In this document: positions 13,139-25,074 of the stretch, piece after piece
How positions within the stretch are numbered: the first letter of the stretch is position 1
Layout of the letters: every line of letters begins with the position of its first letter
DNA from: Clarireedia homoeocarpa
Lineage: Eukaryota; Ascomycota; Leotiomycetes; Helotiales; Rutstroemiaceae
Assembly: GCA_001465935.1 (NCBI GenBank)
Contig: LNKV01000003.1
Span: forward strand, 1,556,363-1,620,362
Direction: 5' to 3'
Length of the DNA stretch: 64,000 nucleotides
Notes under the pieces: generated by a model
Database searches by the model: none
What the model was told of the DNA's origin: nothing
What the model saw: only the letters and a program-made list of their open reading frames with translations
Translations under genes and position numbers: made by a program

Positions 13139-14896
13139 ATGGGCAATAATACCTCAACGCAGGCAGCGCAGGCGCTGGCCACTAACATGCCATCTACCTC
13201 TGAAATACAACTTTCCTCGTCCCGTACTCCTATTTCATCTACCACACCGATAGCAATGAGTGCTCCACTAGCAAATAGCACGCCTACAATTAGCCTTCAG
13301 GAAGCGACGGTGACTCTAATTTCAGTCACAACGGCTGTCTCTACAGACTCTCTACTGTCTACAATCATAGAAGAATCTACGATAACACAAGCCACTTCAC
13401 CGGTTGTACAGACTCAAGCTATGACCATTACGATCGAGGTAACAGAAACACCGAGTCCATCAGCAGCCATAGCCGTAGGAGTGGGCATGGTGAATGGAAC
13501 GGGAGTTAGCACTCAAGCAGGCACAAACAACAATCAAGCAGGACCTCCGATCTCACCACCATCTCCTGCTCTACAAGGAGCGGGAGTGAGCGCGCCTATG
13601 CCACCTCCTACCATCACTCAACCTAATAAAGGTCCCTTCTCACCAGTCGGAGCAATCTTAGGTGGGATACCGAACAAGAAAGTAGATGTGCCAGTCACTG
13701 CGGTGTTCTTGATCCTTTTTGTCATCGGTGCTGCATCGCACTTCATCCGGCATGAGATCAATTCTAAAAGAGGTCACAAATTCGTCATGTCGGATATGAT
13801 CTTTGATTTCTGTATGGTCCGAAACGTAAGCTAAAATCCCTCCTATATTTTTTCTAGTAGCATTCATTCTAATATTCAAGTGCTAGGTAACTTGTATCAT
13901 GCGAATCGTCTGGGCATTGAATCCCAACAATAATAGTATTGTCCTTGCTGCATTAATATTCGAAAATGCTGGGTAAGCCTTCTCGGCCTTCATAATAATC
14001 ACAGTCTAACAAATTACAGTGTTGTGGTCCTCTTCGCTGTTAATATAATTTTCACACAAAGAATCATCCGAGCAAAGCATCCGGCTGTTGGATGGGATCC
14101 TTTGGTTTCCAAGTTATTTCTTATAATATTGATATCCGTCCCTTTTATCATCTTCTGGAACATAATATCCCTCACAACCAGCTTCTTCACACTCAACGAA
14201 AAGTCTCTCAAAACTACCAAGAATCTTCTCCTTTTCGGCTCATGCTGGACACTCTTTCTATCCATCTTCCCCGCCTTGTGGGTGTCTCTTGCCACCGCTA
14301 TTCCAAGTCCTACTCCCGTTGAGAAGTTCGGCGTAGGTCGTTTCCGCACCAAATGCATCATCCTCATACTAGCAACAGCGGCTCTGGCCACAGGCTCTAT
14401 TACGCGTCTTCTCGGGGCCTTGATTGAGAAATCAATTAATCAACCGAGTCACCTATTTAGTAAACCGGTTTTCTATACGACCGGTTTCATGCTTGAGATC
14501 ATCGTCGTTTATTCATACCTCTTCGCACGCGTTGACTTACGTTTCTGGGTGCCAAATGGTGCGACTGGTCCGGGCGACTACACTGTGAAGGTAGAAAGTG
14601 ATCAGGAAAAGCTGGTCGGCAATGTTATAGAAGCAAAGATGGGAGTATCATCAGTGGATTATGAGGGGGCCAGATCGATGGAAGATCAAGTTCGTTTGGC
14701 AGTTGAAAAGTTGAATCTTGAGACAGGTGGTAATGTCATTGGGCTTCCTGTTGAGTCTGAAGATCGTGATATCATTCTTTACGCTTTCAGACAAGCAGAG
14801 AATCTTAACGATGACTCTCCACGAAGACCACCTAGGTCGTCATGGCTGGGCAAATCTAAGTTGTTGGATGTCCCTGATTCTTATTCTGGCGAATAA
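13139..14896 (+). CDS. DUF3112-family integral membrane protein with Ser/Thr-rich N-terminus
   Basis: A 549-residue polytopic membrane protein of unknown function, from exons 13139-13825, 13887-13972 and 14020-14896. Residues 1-180 are Ser/Thr/Pro-rich and look mucin-like. They are followed by a hydrophobic helix (about 183-200, VPVTAVFLILFVIGAASH), then further transmembrane segments with family signatures: RHEINSKRGHKF, MRIVWALNPNN, QRIIRAKHPAVGWDP and, near the end, RVDLRFWVPNGATGPGDYT. The arrangement resembles the fungal DUF3112 family of seven-helix-like proteins. Introns of 61 and 47 bp restore continuous helices; without them the protein would be cut into two unrelated frames. No signal peptide is visible, so the Ser/Thr-rich part would need the first membrane helix to be placed outside. 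A receptor role is speculation. The nearest neighbour is an MFS transporter on the same strand, 1.4 kb downstream. Confidence 0.82.
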
Positions 14897-16332
14897 ATGT
14901 AACGGGCGTCAAATTTCTGTGTTTTATTGGAGCTTGGCGGTATATTAATATACACGGCTGGGCCGTAATTTTACTTATAATTAGATTTCGACACAAGTCT
15001 TGTCATACAATAGAAGAGAGGTGAAGTTTACCTTACGAGTTTCTGCTATCTAATTGCTTGCGATTTGTTTATTTCAAGTAAAAAGTTATTCCAAATTCAA
15101 TCGATATGATGTACAAATTATCTTACAATTGCATGGTTAATTACTCCCACGGATAGGCACCCAGTGACGGCATATTTTATAACTTCCCCATTCTTATATT
15201 ATTTCCACTCCCTTGAACGGTCGTGCCTAACTAAAACTCTGCATAGATAGAGACTCTTTACCTGCCAAAATAAATACTTGCCCAAGCGCTTCGTGGAGCG
15301 GTCCTCGCAGGTTAGGAAGCCTGCACCCGTGATATACTCTGGGCCAAATAAGTGAGCGTTGCTATTGCTACGACATTTTCTACCCAGGACAAAGCCACCT
15401 AGCACACCTAATAAAGTAAAATAAAATCTACACCGCCCTTGAACTCCACTCAGTCATTCAATTCTTCATTCCACTCAATCACTTTGAGTCGCTATCGTAA
15501 GAGTGTCCACGCTGACAACATTTCACACAAATAACGAAACAGCGTTTAAACCCCGCTTCCCCTAGGTCCCTACGCATCCGGACCCCGCCCCCCGCCCCCC
15601 GAAGAACACCCCAGTATCCGGATAAGCATCGATTAAACAACATGACAAGCATCAAATCCGTCAGCCTGAATATTAACTCCGTCTCGAACATCGGACGAGC
15701 TGATAACGAATCAGTTTGTTGTTTCACCGGAACATGTCAATGAAGAAGGCCGCATTGATGCAAGGTTGACGTTAGTTGTATACCGAGTTTCAGCCTTTTG
15801 AACATTCATTTGCGTTCCTTTTTAATCCCATGGAACTGCATATGTTGTAAGACCAAGGAGCCGAGCTGAGAAATAAAAATTTTGAGGATGGGAACATCCG
15901 ATGCGAACTTTGTTCGTTGGGGAAGGTGTTTGTGTCAAGACTTTTGGTGGCCCATGTTATGAGACAATTTCCACGGACGGATATCAAATAAACCATTCAT
16001 AGCAATACCGCGGACGATCTGAGCGACGTTATGGACCACCGGTATCGAATTTAGGTGCTGATCCCTGATGCTGATCCCTGAAGCTTATTTTTCCTAGTAT
16101 AGTGGACACTGGAATTGGGTTGGTGATGGCTACGTACATGTGTATTTTAGAAAATGATGTGCTGCTAGGTTGATTTTAACACACATGTAATGGCACGATA
16201 AGATATATGGAAGTATATATTCTGAAGATTTTCAGTCTTTAAATAATCTGTCATAAGTAGATAGGTATTCTTCATCTGCGAATCTCCTCAATCTGTTTTC
16301 ATTCCTCATATTAATCTTGAATTGTTGGAAAA
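14897..16332. other. Intergenic region, no gene seen
   Basis: Contains the 3' flank of the DUF3112 gene and the promoter of the MFS gene. A C-rich run lies at about 15585-15600 and a direct repeat (TGCTGATCCCTGA twice) at about 16055-16082. A TTTAAATA box at about 16237-16244 lies some 90 bases before the MFS start and may be its TATA element. Confidence 0.55.
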
Positions 16333-18317
16333 ATGGCGAGCTCCAATCACGAAGCAGATATTGAGCTTCTTCCTGGAACTGAAATCTTACTTCATCCTAA
16401 TGAGAACAATGAGCTAGTTGAAAGCGACAGAGAGTTGGAGTTGATCCCCATGCCAAGTGAGGACCCATCAGATCCATTGGTATGTACATATACTCCCTCC
16501 ACACATTGCAAAGTATGACCTACTGAGAATATCATAGAACTGGAGTCCAAAGTGGAAAGCGATAGTTATTATCAACCAAGCCATCTTCGTCTTCACCAGT
16601 GTTCTCACTCCCTTTTCGATCACTCCATTAACGCCAATCTTTGTCGAAGTATTTCACATCACCATCCCGCAAGTAAATTTGCTGGTAAGTGTCGTTCTTG
16701 AGTTTTCGAGTAGATATCTAATTACAGCATCTACCTGCAGTTCGGCGCCGTAGCAATAGCACTCGGCTACGCGAACCTGGTCCTTGTGCCGCTGGCAAAT
16801 CTCCTTGGTCGGCGATTCGTCATTTTTCTCTGTGGTTTTATCTGTATTATGGCCAATATCTGGCAGGCACTTGTAACCTCCTATCCTTCTTTCATTGGTG
16901 CGCGCGTACTCAGTGGACTTGGCGCCGCAGCAAATGAGAGTTTGATGCCCATGATCATTAGCGACTTGATGTTTATGCATCAGCGAGGATGGTGGATGGG
17001 TTTTTATTTCTGCACGTATTGGACAGGGCTTTTCATTGGTCCTATTATCTCGGGTAGTATCGCATCTCACATCAGCTGGAGGTGGTTTTTCTGGATCTGT
17101 ACGATATTGCAGGGGGTGAGATAATGACGGCATTAATCGTTCTATCAGATTAACGGCTGACATATGACAGGCGAATTTCATTGCGATGATATTCTTTGCT
17201 CCTGAAACACGGTTCCGGAGGGGCAGAAGCCATCGCGGAACTCCAACGGGTGCTACCACGACCCCTGACCCGGACAAAGAGAAGCAAGACGCAACCATGA
17301 CTACCGATGACTCAAGATCAAAAAGTCCGTCAATTTCAGGGTCTCAGCCTCAAACTTTCAACAGTGCCCTTGGCACTGGGAAACCAAGCAAAGCCCAATT
17401 CGCGATCATCCCCAAAATTCAGTACGACGGCCTATCGCTTCTCCTCCATGATATCACAGCTCCTATCTATCTTTTCGCTTTCCCAATCGTCCTCTGGGCC
17501 TCTCTGTCTTTCGGGTTTGCTGCGAACAGCCTCCTATCTCTCAACCTTACTCAATCTCAGGTTTTCGCAGCACCGCCGTATTCCTTTTCGCCCGCTTCAG
17601 TGGGATTCATTAACTTTGCTTTCTTCGGTGGAAGTTTGATAGGACTATTTACAGCAGGACCATTAAGTGACTGGATTAGTATGAAAGCGACGAGAAGAAA
17701 TGGTGGCGTAAGAGAACCAGAAATGAGGCTCATCACTCTGATCCCATACATTGTGATCTGTCTGATAGGTATGGTTGTAAGTATCATCATCCCCGTCTCT
17801 GTTTCATGAAAACCTAACGAGTCGAAGGTTACCGGTGTAGGCTACCAAAGACAATGGCCATGGGAGGCAATTATCATCATCGGGTATGGGTTTGTCGGTA
17901 TTGAGATTGTCGGCATTCCTGCCATAGTCATCGCGGTATGAAGGAAGCCCCACCTCCACGTTTTGCACAATTGACTAACAAAAGTGATAAACAGTATGCA
18001 GTGGATTGCTACAAGCATATCCCTGGAGAGATCATGGTCACCGCAACCATTGCTAAGAATACCTACGGGGTAAGTGTTGACACCTCTTCTTCCCCTCGAT
18101 CAAGGTATGATCGCTTGCTGACGTGAAATCTCCTTGGTAGTTCGGTATGATTTTCTTTTACAATGATTGGACAGTAAGCAGCGGCTACATCAAGCCCCTG
18201 TTGACTTCAATGGCAGAGGCTGTTGGAATTACAACAGTTGGAATGCTGGTATTCATGCGATGGGGAAAGAACTTCCGAAGGATGACAAGAGATTCGAAAC
18301 TTCACAAACTTCAGTAG
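16333..18317 (+). CDS. Major facilitator superfamily transporter
   Basis: A 544-residue, twelve-helix MFS transporter in seven exons: 16333-16479, 16538-16684, 16741-17115, 17171-17776, 17828-17935, 17995-18069 and 18141-18317. Every intron is phase 0. After a hydrophilic N-terminus come NWSPKWKAI at the start of helix 1, GYANLVLVPLANLLGRR (the MFS motif after helix 2), GARVLSGLGAAANESL in helix 4 and a GxxxGPxxSG motif in helix 5. A charged cytoplasmic loop of about 90 residues separates the two halves, and GPLSDWISMKATRR matches the loop repeated in the second half. The NWxxxxK start and overall shape are typical of fungal DHA1-like drug:proton antiporters and HOL1-like carriers. The substrate cannot be inferred. 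It converges on a hydrolase gene only 120 bp away. Confidence 0.9.
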
Positions 18318-18437
18318 CGTGAACTACCACTTCCTGGTTCTGAGTAGTAGTATAGATTGTTGAACTTTCAACTATACTTGTGGGTGTTCTTGTACGGCTA
18401 ATGGACTAAATCTTACTGCTGTACTTTCTTTGAGATA

Positions 18438-19399
18438 TCAAGATCCCAAATATTCGTCGATGAAGTCTGCAATGTGCTGTGCCACGAGTTTCGGTCCCTC
18501 AATACAGTGCCAATGACCAAGACCAGGTAAAACCGTAAGTTTCTTCTGCTGAGGCGTTGTGCCATAAGCATTTAAAATTTCTTTACACGCCTCTAGAGGT
18601 GCTGTCTTATCTTCATCTCCTGCTAGAATCAGTAGAGGGACTTTAATCCGGTCATACTTGGGTCTCTCTGCTGAAGCAATCACACGGCACAGTGATGAAT
18701 AACCTTCGACAGATGTACTGAGGATTAGTGCACGCACAAAGGCATGTACAAGTGGACTTGCGCCTTTCCCCGTAGCAGCTGGAGGGATAGTATCAGCGAG
18801 TGATTCAAGTCCGTCTGTGAACGATAGCCCAGTTAGCTTCGGCATGCATAGATCCGTTAGGGAAAAATAATTTTACTTGAGAATAATATGAATACGAGCA
18901 AGTTCCAACTTGCAAATATTCAGTAAATTGAGTTTGAGAAGTTGAACTTACCTTTTTCAACTACCGCAATGCGCTTGTCGAAGACTTCCGTTATGGATGG
19001 AGACGGATTAACGGGCCCTAGTAGCACAACGCCTCGAACTCTCTCAGGATATTTAGTAGCGATTTCACTCGCAATGATACCGCCCATTGAATGCCCTATC
19101 ACAAGGATCTTGCTTCTAACCGAAAGTGTATCCAACAGAGCAATGGCGTCGTCCACAATACTGCTCACTGTCTGTTGAGCGACGCCAAGGGTAGAGAGAC
19201 CAGATCCTGGAGTGTCAATTGCGACACATGTGCTTTTTCGAGATATTTCGGGAAGCATCGAATGATAGAAGCAAGAGCTAGACCCCAGGCCATGAATCAA
19301 GAGAGTTGTTATAGATGATGCGCGCGATTCGGATTTCTCTTCCGATGGTGGAGTGAGAGTGTAGAAAACGGACTTTCCGTTGACTGCTACGGACGGCAT
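18438..19399 (-). CDS. Alpha/beta hydrolase (enol-lactonase/esterase-like)
   Basis: A 274-residue cytosolic alpha/beta-hydrolase from exons 19399-18952 and 18814-18438. The nucleophile elbow is GHSMGG (Ser104), the acid is probably Asp216 or Asp218 in LAGDEDKTAP, and the base is His250 in GLGHWH. The oxyanion strand LLIHGLGSSSCFY sits at 33-45. The start at 19399 is chosen because MPSVAVNGKSVFYT begins the fold; the open frame runs further upstream but those residues add nothing family-like. The 137-bp intron is longer than most here, but splicing it (phase 1) gives VVEKDGLESLAD without a break. Similar proteins are annotated as 3-oxoadipate enol-lactonase-like or generic hydrolases; the substrate is unknown. 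Confidence 0.85.
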
Positions 19400-20272
19400 G
19401 GTTTCTTGGCTGCTTTGATACCAAATTATTGTTCGGTTGTTTTCGCGGCCACGGCTAAGATACCTGGTCACTGTATACTGTGTATTGCGATGAAGAGGTT
19501 GCTGCCACTGCTCTTGCGTCATCCATTAGCGGTACGGAAGACGGAAGAAATAGCGGAGCGGATAACCTTACTTCTGTCACGTGATATTGAGCGCTGTATC
19601 AAAAGTTGGAACTAGCTATTTTTGGACGACCGTGTGAGTCTGTCTTTGGCCAATTCAAGAATATTACAGGGAGTGGATAGAAATGCTGAATTATGTCCCA
19701 TTTCGATTCATCTCCTTCGGACAATGCTCTTCACCATTCAGTGATCATCCCCTCCGATTTGCAGATCAGATGCTCACGAGAACCCATCAGTCCATCGCAA
19801 TTCAAAGAAAGTATTAAGATGTGGTCCGTACCCTGAATCCTTGGGGAGGCGAAAGCGAGATCAATCACTGATCGATACTTAGATACTCATATCAAGAGTT
19901 GGCGTCTGGGAAATGATATCGAACGAGTTCGTTGTACTTCACAAGTGTGCACCTGACTTATCAGACTATGTGCAACTTGTCTGTGTTCTCATCGTTTGTA
20001 GATATGGTCCGGGCCGTTTCTCGGACCTACTTTCAGTAGACTTGGACAACATATACTTACCAACTTTCACAAGTGGAAGGTTGCACTCAAACGGAGCAGC
20101 CGATGAGCCCGTGTGTGTGTCTTTTCGGTGGCTTGCCTGAGAAGAAGGATGCTGTGCCATGAAAGGGGTTTGGGTGATGGTTATTATTTTAGGGGGCAAG
20201 AAACGGATACCCTACGGGTATGCTTGTGATGCTGACCTCTCAATCATCAGTTATAAATTTTTCTACCTGCTC
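19400..20272. other. Divergent promoter region between two hydrolase genes
   Basis: 873 bp between divergently transcribed alpha/beta hydrolase genes. No extra gene is supported. The two hydrolases are not close relatives, so shared control is only possible, not shown. Confidence 0.5.
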
Positions 20273-21672
20273 ATGGCGACCATGTCCTTCACCTATATCA
20301 TCATCACCATAATAACCATTGCTATTAGGCAAACCCTTTCCGCGCCCACCTGCACCGACTTCAACATCCCCGTCACCGTCATCCCACCCCCACCAACTAC
20401 ATCCTTCGAGACCGGATCCGCCAATTTCAACATTCTTATCGAATCGTTGATATCCACTACAACAACCAATCTCGGCATACTTCTCGAAAACCTAGGTTCA
20501 CTCCTCTCCACCACAAATCATGGCCCAACTACCTACAGCATCAGCATGCGCTACTGCGAGCCCGAGGTCTTTAATTCCAGCCGAGCTTCCACGATCCACT
20601 ACCTTCAACACGCAATCACCATGACGAAGGACTACTGGAATGGACTAGCCTATCCAGTTGGTTATAATGGAGACAGATACTCCTATATAGCTTATATGAG
20701 TAAGCTTGGGTATCCTACTTTATCAGTCGATAATCTTGGGACAGGGAATTCAAGCCATCCAGATCCGGTGTATACAGTTCAGATGCCATTGCAAGCAGAG
20801 ATCATTAACGAGATAATATCGATGTTAAGAAGTGGGGAGATTCCAGAACCTGTTCTTGAGGGAAGGAAGTTTGATAAGATCATTTATGTTGGTGTGTGTT
20901 CCCATTCTGAATTATCAAGCTGGGCCTCTATTTCTACAGAACATTTGTATCTGTTTCCCCATGTCTCTGTTCCTGATGTCTCTTCTTTCTTACTACTCAA
21001 CGGCTCCTTCTCACAGTCCATCTAACATCACCCTCTCTCTCCACAGGCCACTCATATGGCTCCATCCTCGGCAACTCCCTCGCTACGCGCCACCCAAACT
21101 CCATCACAACCCTCATTCTGACCGGCTACTCCACCCTCTTCGACCTCGGGGCCGTCCCCCTCTCCCTCACCCTCCCCATCCCTTCCTTCCTTGTGCAACC
21201 CCCGCTCTTCTCCCGCCTTGCATCCCAACCCCTATACCTTGCCATGTCCTCCCCCTCAGGCCGCTCCAACGCCCTCTTCACCCCACCTTCCTCCCCTTCA
21301 CCCCCACAATTCGACCCCGCCCTCGCATCCTACTCCTACTCGCACGAAAGCACCGTCGCATTAGGCGAAATCGCCACCCTTCTCTCTGGACTCGGTCCAG
21401 CGCCGGCGTTCACCGGTGCCGTTCTAGTCATTACTGGGGAGATGGACGCTGTAGTGTGTTACAATCCGCTTTTGGGAGCCGGGGATTGTAGAGGGGGAAG
21501 TGATGATGGTGAGGGAGAGAGTATACCAGAACAGGCGCGAGTCAATTTTCCCAAGGCAGCGGAATACAAAGTCTTGATGCCGGCGGGAACGGGCCACGCG
21601 CCGTTTTTGCATTTCAGTGCGCAGGAGCAATTTGAGTTTGTGGGGACATGGTTGAAGGGGTTGGGGTATTAG
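20273..21672 (+). CDS. Secreted or membrane-anchored alpha/beta hydrolase
   Basis: A 414-residue alpha/beta hydrolase from exons 20273-20891 and 21047-21672 (155-bp intron, phase 1). The intron falls exactly within the nucleophile motif, which splices to VGHSYGS (Ser209). The probable acid is Asp340 in ITGEMDAV and the base His390 in GTGHAPF. The N-terminus, MSFTYIIITIITIAIRQTLSA, is a hydrophobic signal peptide or anchor, so the enzyme probably enters the secretory pathway. Possible starts are 20273 or 20282; both keep this segment. Exon 2 is markedly C-rich compared with exon 1. The fold resembles secreted fungal hydrolases of unknown substrate that open with a long Thr/Pro-rich region before the catalytic core. 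Confidence 0.82.
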
Positions 21673-22832
21673 GGTATTAGGGGGTTGTAAGATCGAGTAA
21701 ATACCCTTTATTCGGGCCATTTACAGTTCTACATTACTAATCAATTGGTACAAGAGCACTTCAATTCCCTTCTTGTACTACCTAATTTGCTACTTTATTC
21801 AGGAAAAAGGAGCCCATTTGCCATAGGTTCCGATTTCCCATAGTTTAGGTAGAATCAATCAAGTCTTTTTCCCACACAGGTTTCGAGATAGGATGACAGG
21901 ATGATTAAGGAAGAAAACTGCGGGAGAGGCGAACATAATTGATGTAAGTTTTTTTTTTTTGTGAATCGAAGTAGACAGTGAAAGGGCTATACTTGGAGTC
22001 GACGTAGAAAGAATAAGAGCGTGTAGGATTGCATTTTATACTCAGTATCGAAGCGGCTGCACTCCTTATTATGGTACATGTTTGCATGTCCAGAAAAGAG
22101 CATTTACAGTAGGCTCAGAAAATATCATTCTGGCAGAGAGGAACGAGCTATATTCGCCATGTATGTATCCTACTCCATCGCTTCTGTTCAGCTAAGTCCT
22201 CTCATCTACCTTCGCTCCTTCATAGCCTCCTTTTCCCGTCTCTTCACACGTTTATACCTTCTCTCATCTCCCATCCCCTTGTCAAAACCTCACAGTCAAA
22301 ACCTCACATCAAAACCCCATCTCAAGATTTCAAAAGCAGCTGCATCTTATATCTCAAAAGCCATTTCTCATTTCATTACACAAATGTTAACCAGCCCCAT
22401 CGAGCGCCTCAATCAGTTTACCTCCACCATCCGCCATCTACCAAGGAGGGTTGCGCAAAAGTAGATACAAACATACATACAGCTATTAGCCCTACCCTCC
22501 TCCCTATCATCTCCATCTCCATCTCATCTCATCTTATATGCATGAATTCTGTAACTTTTTTTGTGACCCCTCCCTATATCCCAATTCGATGAAAAGCAGC
22601 TCTGTATTCCAGGCTCATCTTTCGGATTATCCCACCATGCCGTTCATTATCCACCGCCCCCATCCATCCTTTTCCAGCCTCCTCGCAAAACAAAGATCTC
22701 GATAGTCAAAACAAATCATGACCATACCATACCATACCATACCGAACGCCAATTCGTTTCATTTCGTATCATCCAACCTCATTCGTAATCACCTTCCGAA
22801 GATTCCCATGTTGTTATTATTTACCTTCATAC
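21673..22832. other. Intergenic region between convergent genes
   Basis: Shared 3' flank of the secreted hydrolase and the coiled-coil gene. A Ser/Leu-rich open frame at 22078-22464 (plus) has no recognisable domain and lies in pyrimidine-rich DNA, so I do not call it. An ACCAT pentamer is repeated at about 22721-22743. Confidence 0.5.
22721..22743. repeat. (ACCAT)n microsatellite
   Basis: A pentanucleotide repeated just over four times in the 3' flank of the coiled-coil gene. Confidence 0.8.
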
Positions 22833-23983
22833 CTAATCAATATACTTCCCCCCAGCATTCCCTCCTCCAAGCCAACTAAACGTCTTTTTCTTTCCCCCAT
22901 TACCACTCCTCTTCTCACTCGAATTCGGCGGGTAGTTTCCTCCCACTCCTCCGGGACCGCCTCCACCTCCACTCATACCGGGGCCCATATCCATACTAGT
23001 TGTGCGAATGCTGCCCGGTCGAGGATTAGATTTCGAGATTGTACCGCCCCCATTTCCATAATCCTGCATTGGGGGTGGACCATTGTGAGTGATTGGACCA
23101 GAAGACGGATAAATTTGAGGACTGGTTTCGCCAGAGTGAAGACCTTGTGGTTGCTGCGAGGATGCGGTTGGTGGGCCAGAGGGTGATGGCTTGAATGGTT
23201 CAGATGCGGAGAAGAGGTCGCCAGATTTGATGGCATCTTGCCAACTGTCGAAGGAGCGCTAATTGACCATTTCGTTAGTTATTATGGTTTTTCAAAGGTG
23301 TAGAAATTTGAAGGGCAGGAGGGAAAAGATGAAGTGATATTGTGAAGAGCGTACCTTGTAGTCTTTCTCAGCCAGTTTGATCTCGTATTGACATTTGTCG
23401 ACCTCTTGTTTGTACCAGGTATCCAGAGCCATCAAAATCGACTCACTCAATGCGCTGACATTGTTGAAGAGAGCTTTGGTGTCGAGTGCTACTGCATGTA
23501 ATTTTCCGTTCACCTCTGTGTAATCTGGGTGGCTGTCGAATGCAGGGAACTAATTTGTATGTTAGTACTGCTCTACCCTTTCCAAAACTTCCATCTTGTT
23601 TTTATTCCTATTTCAGACCTCAATTGGCCCTTCAATCCCCCCCGAAAGTAATTACCCACCTCGTTGATGCTTTGGATCTGTTCCTCGGTAGAAACGATCA
23701 ATCCCTCAAAACTGCTCTTAGTTTTCTGACTCCTCTGATCCAAATACGCGCGTTCGTTTTCGTAAATCGTCTTTATCTGGGTGCGTCTCTTGTGCAGCGC
23801 CTGGATCCTCTCAATGGCATCGTGGAGTTGAGACTTTGGGGATGAGGTGGGTTCAGGAATGGAGGAGGTGTGCTGCATGGCCGGGTTGTGATCGATATCA
23901 TTATCGCTACTGGTGTTAGTTTGATTGATAGCTGTTCGCGGCGGAGGAGAAGCGGGGCGAAGGGTGTATTTGTTACGAGGCAT
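22833..23983 (-). CDS. Uncharacterised coiled-coil protein with Gly/Pro-rich tail
   Basis: A 314-residue protein from exons 23983-23660, 23549-23355 and 23258-22833 (introns 110 and 96 bp, all phase 0). After a short basic start (MPRNKYTLRPASPPPR), residues about 50-170 are charged and heptad-like (AIERIQALHKRRTQIKTIYE, later YKQEVDKCQYEIKLAEKDYK), suggesting a long coiled coil. The last 140 residues are Gly/Pro/Ser-rich, with a GGGGGPGG stretch and a basic KKKTFSWLGGGNAGGKYID end. An upstream in-frame ATG at 24022 would add a Thr run. I do not recognise a family. The clean exon structure and composition support a real protein. No function is proposed. Confidence 0.68.
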
Positions 23984-24250
23984 GATTGTCGTCGTCGTGG
24001 TGGTGGTTGGGGATTGCTTCACAGAGGTAGAGGGTGGAATGGGGAGAGAAAACTCACTATGGAGGAGATGGCGGGGTCATTTTCGTTTGTGTAGCTCTTG
24101 AAGTCGAACTAGATCAAATGGTATATGTCGGAAGATTGTCGCAAAGGTGAAATGCGTTCACAAAAGCGTATGTACAGGTATCGCGAGAAACCAATTAATT
24201 GATATGTACGACGGTCGGTCTGTCCTTCGTATTTATCTTTTGATCACAGA

Positions 24251-24275
24251 GGAAAGGGAAAGGGAAAGGGAAAGG
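24251..24275. repeat. (GGAAAG)n microsatellite
   Basis: About four copies of a purine hexamer in the upstream region of the coiled-coil gene. Confidence 0.8.
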
Positions 24276-24989
24276 CACGGAAAGCACCCAGAACATACAA
24301 AACATACCAAGCAGCGATGCTGGTAGGGCTCTTGCATTGCTCTCACATTGCTCTCACACCTGTTCCGGGTGGGTGGGCGTCGAATAACTGATAAACATGT
24401 GGCTGGGGAAGATCCACGATCCACAACGGCCGGCGAATGATTGGCTCAACGAACTTCACCACAACGACCACACTCGCTCCTACTCGTACCATCTCACGTG
24501 CAGTAAAATTAAGGATGACGGGCCTAGAGCTAATGTAGGAACACGCCTTCCACTTTCCTTTTTCCCCTATGGGCCGATGCGCCTTCGTTTTCCCCAGCCT
24601 TCACATTTTATATTTTTCTTATATTTTTCTTACCAAGTATAGTCGCTTGCCGACTTGACATGAATGGAAAATTGTGTACAAAGGTATGTGTGCGCAGCAC
24701 TGCACGGAGCAGAAGTATAACCGTACACACTTGGAAGGGAGAAAGTCAACAGTTGACTTACGTTTACTGTACACATGTGAATCAGATAAGTTACGCAAAC
24801 GTAAGTCTATGTCTGAAAGGTGCACTAGCCTTGCAAGTTGCAATGCTCGCGTGTCCATAATACGAAGTCTTCCGAGGCCACTGTTGAACTCGGTCTTTTC
24901 TGATCCAGCAACAACACCCGAAACAAGCAAGCACGTCTCCCTCCAAATATCTTAACAATCAGGGGGCCATCGGCAGTGATATAAGCGTT

Positions 24990-25074
24990 GATGCATTATC
25001 ACTGTGGTATCCTCAGCGATGAGACACCTAATGAATCTCAACGATTTCTCCTGAATGCTGTATGTATCAATCAG
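24990..25074 (+). pseudogene. Possible degenerate HET-domain fragment
   Basis: One frame reads DALSLW at 24990-25007. After a one-base frame shift, 25018-25074 reads DETPNESQRFLLNAVCINQ. Intact HET domains carry EALSYxWGD followed about 50 residues later by DAICINQ. Here the two landmarks are present in order, but shortened and out of frame. No other HET motif follows. A decayed remnant is possible; chance cannot be excluded for such short matches. Confidence 0.22.

Noticed and set aside
22078..22464. Ser/Leu-rich open frame in the 3' flank of two convergent genes
   Set aside because: Composition follows the pyrimidine-rich DNA; no motif and no supporting structure.
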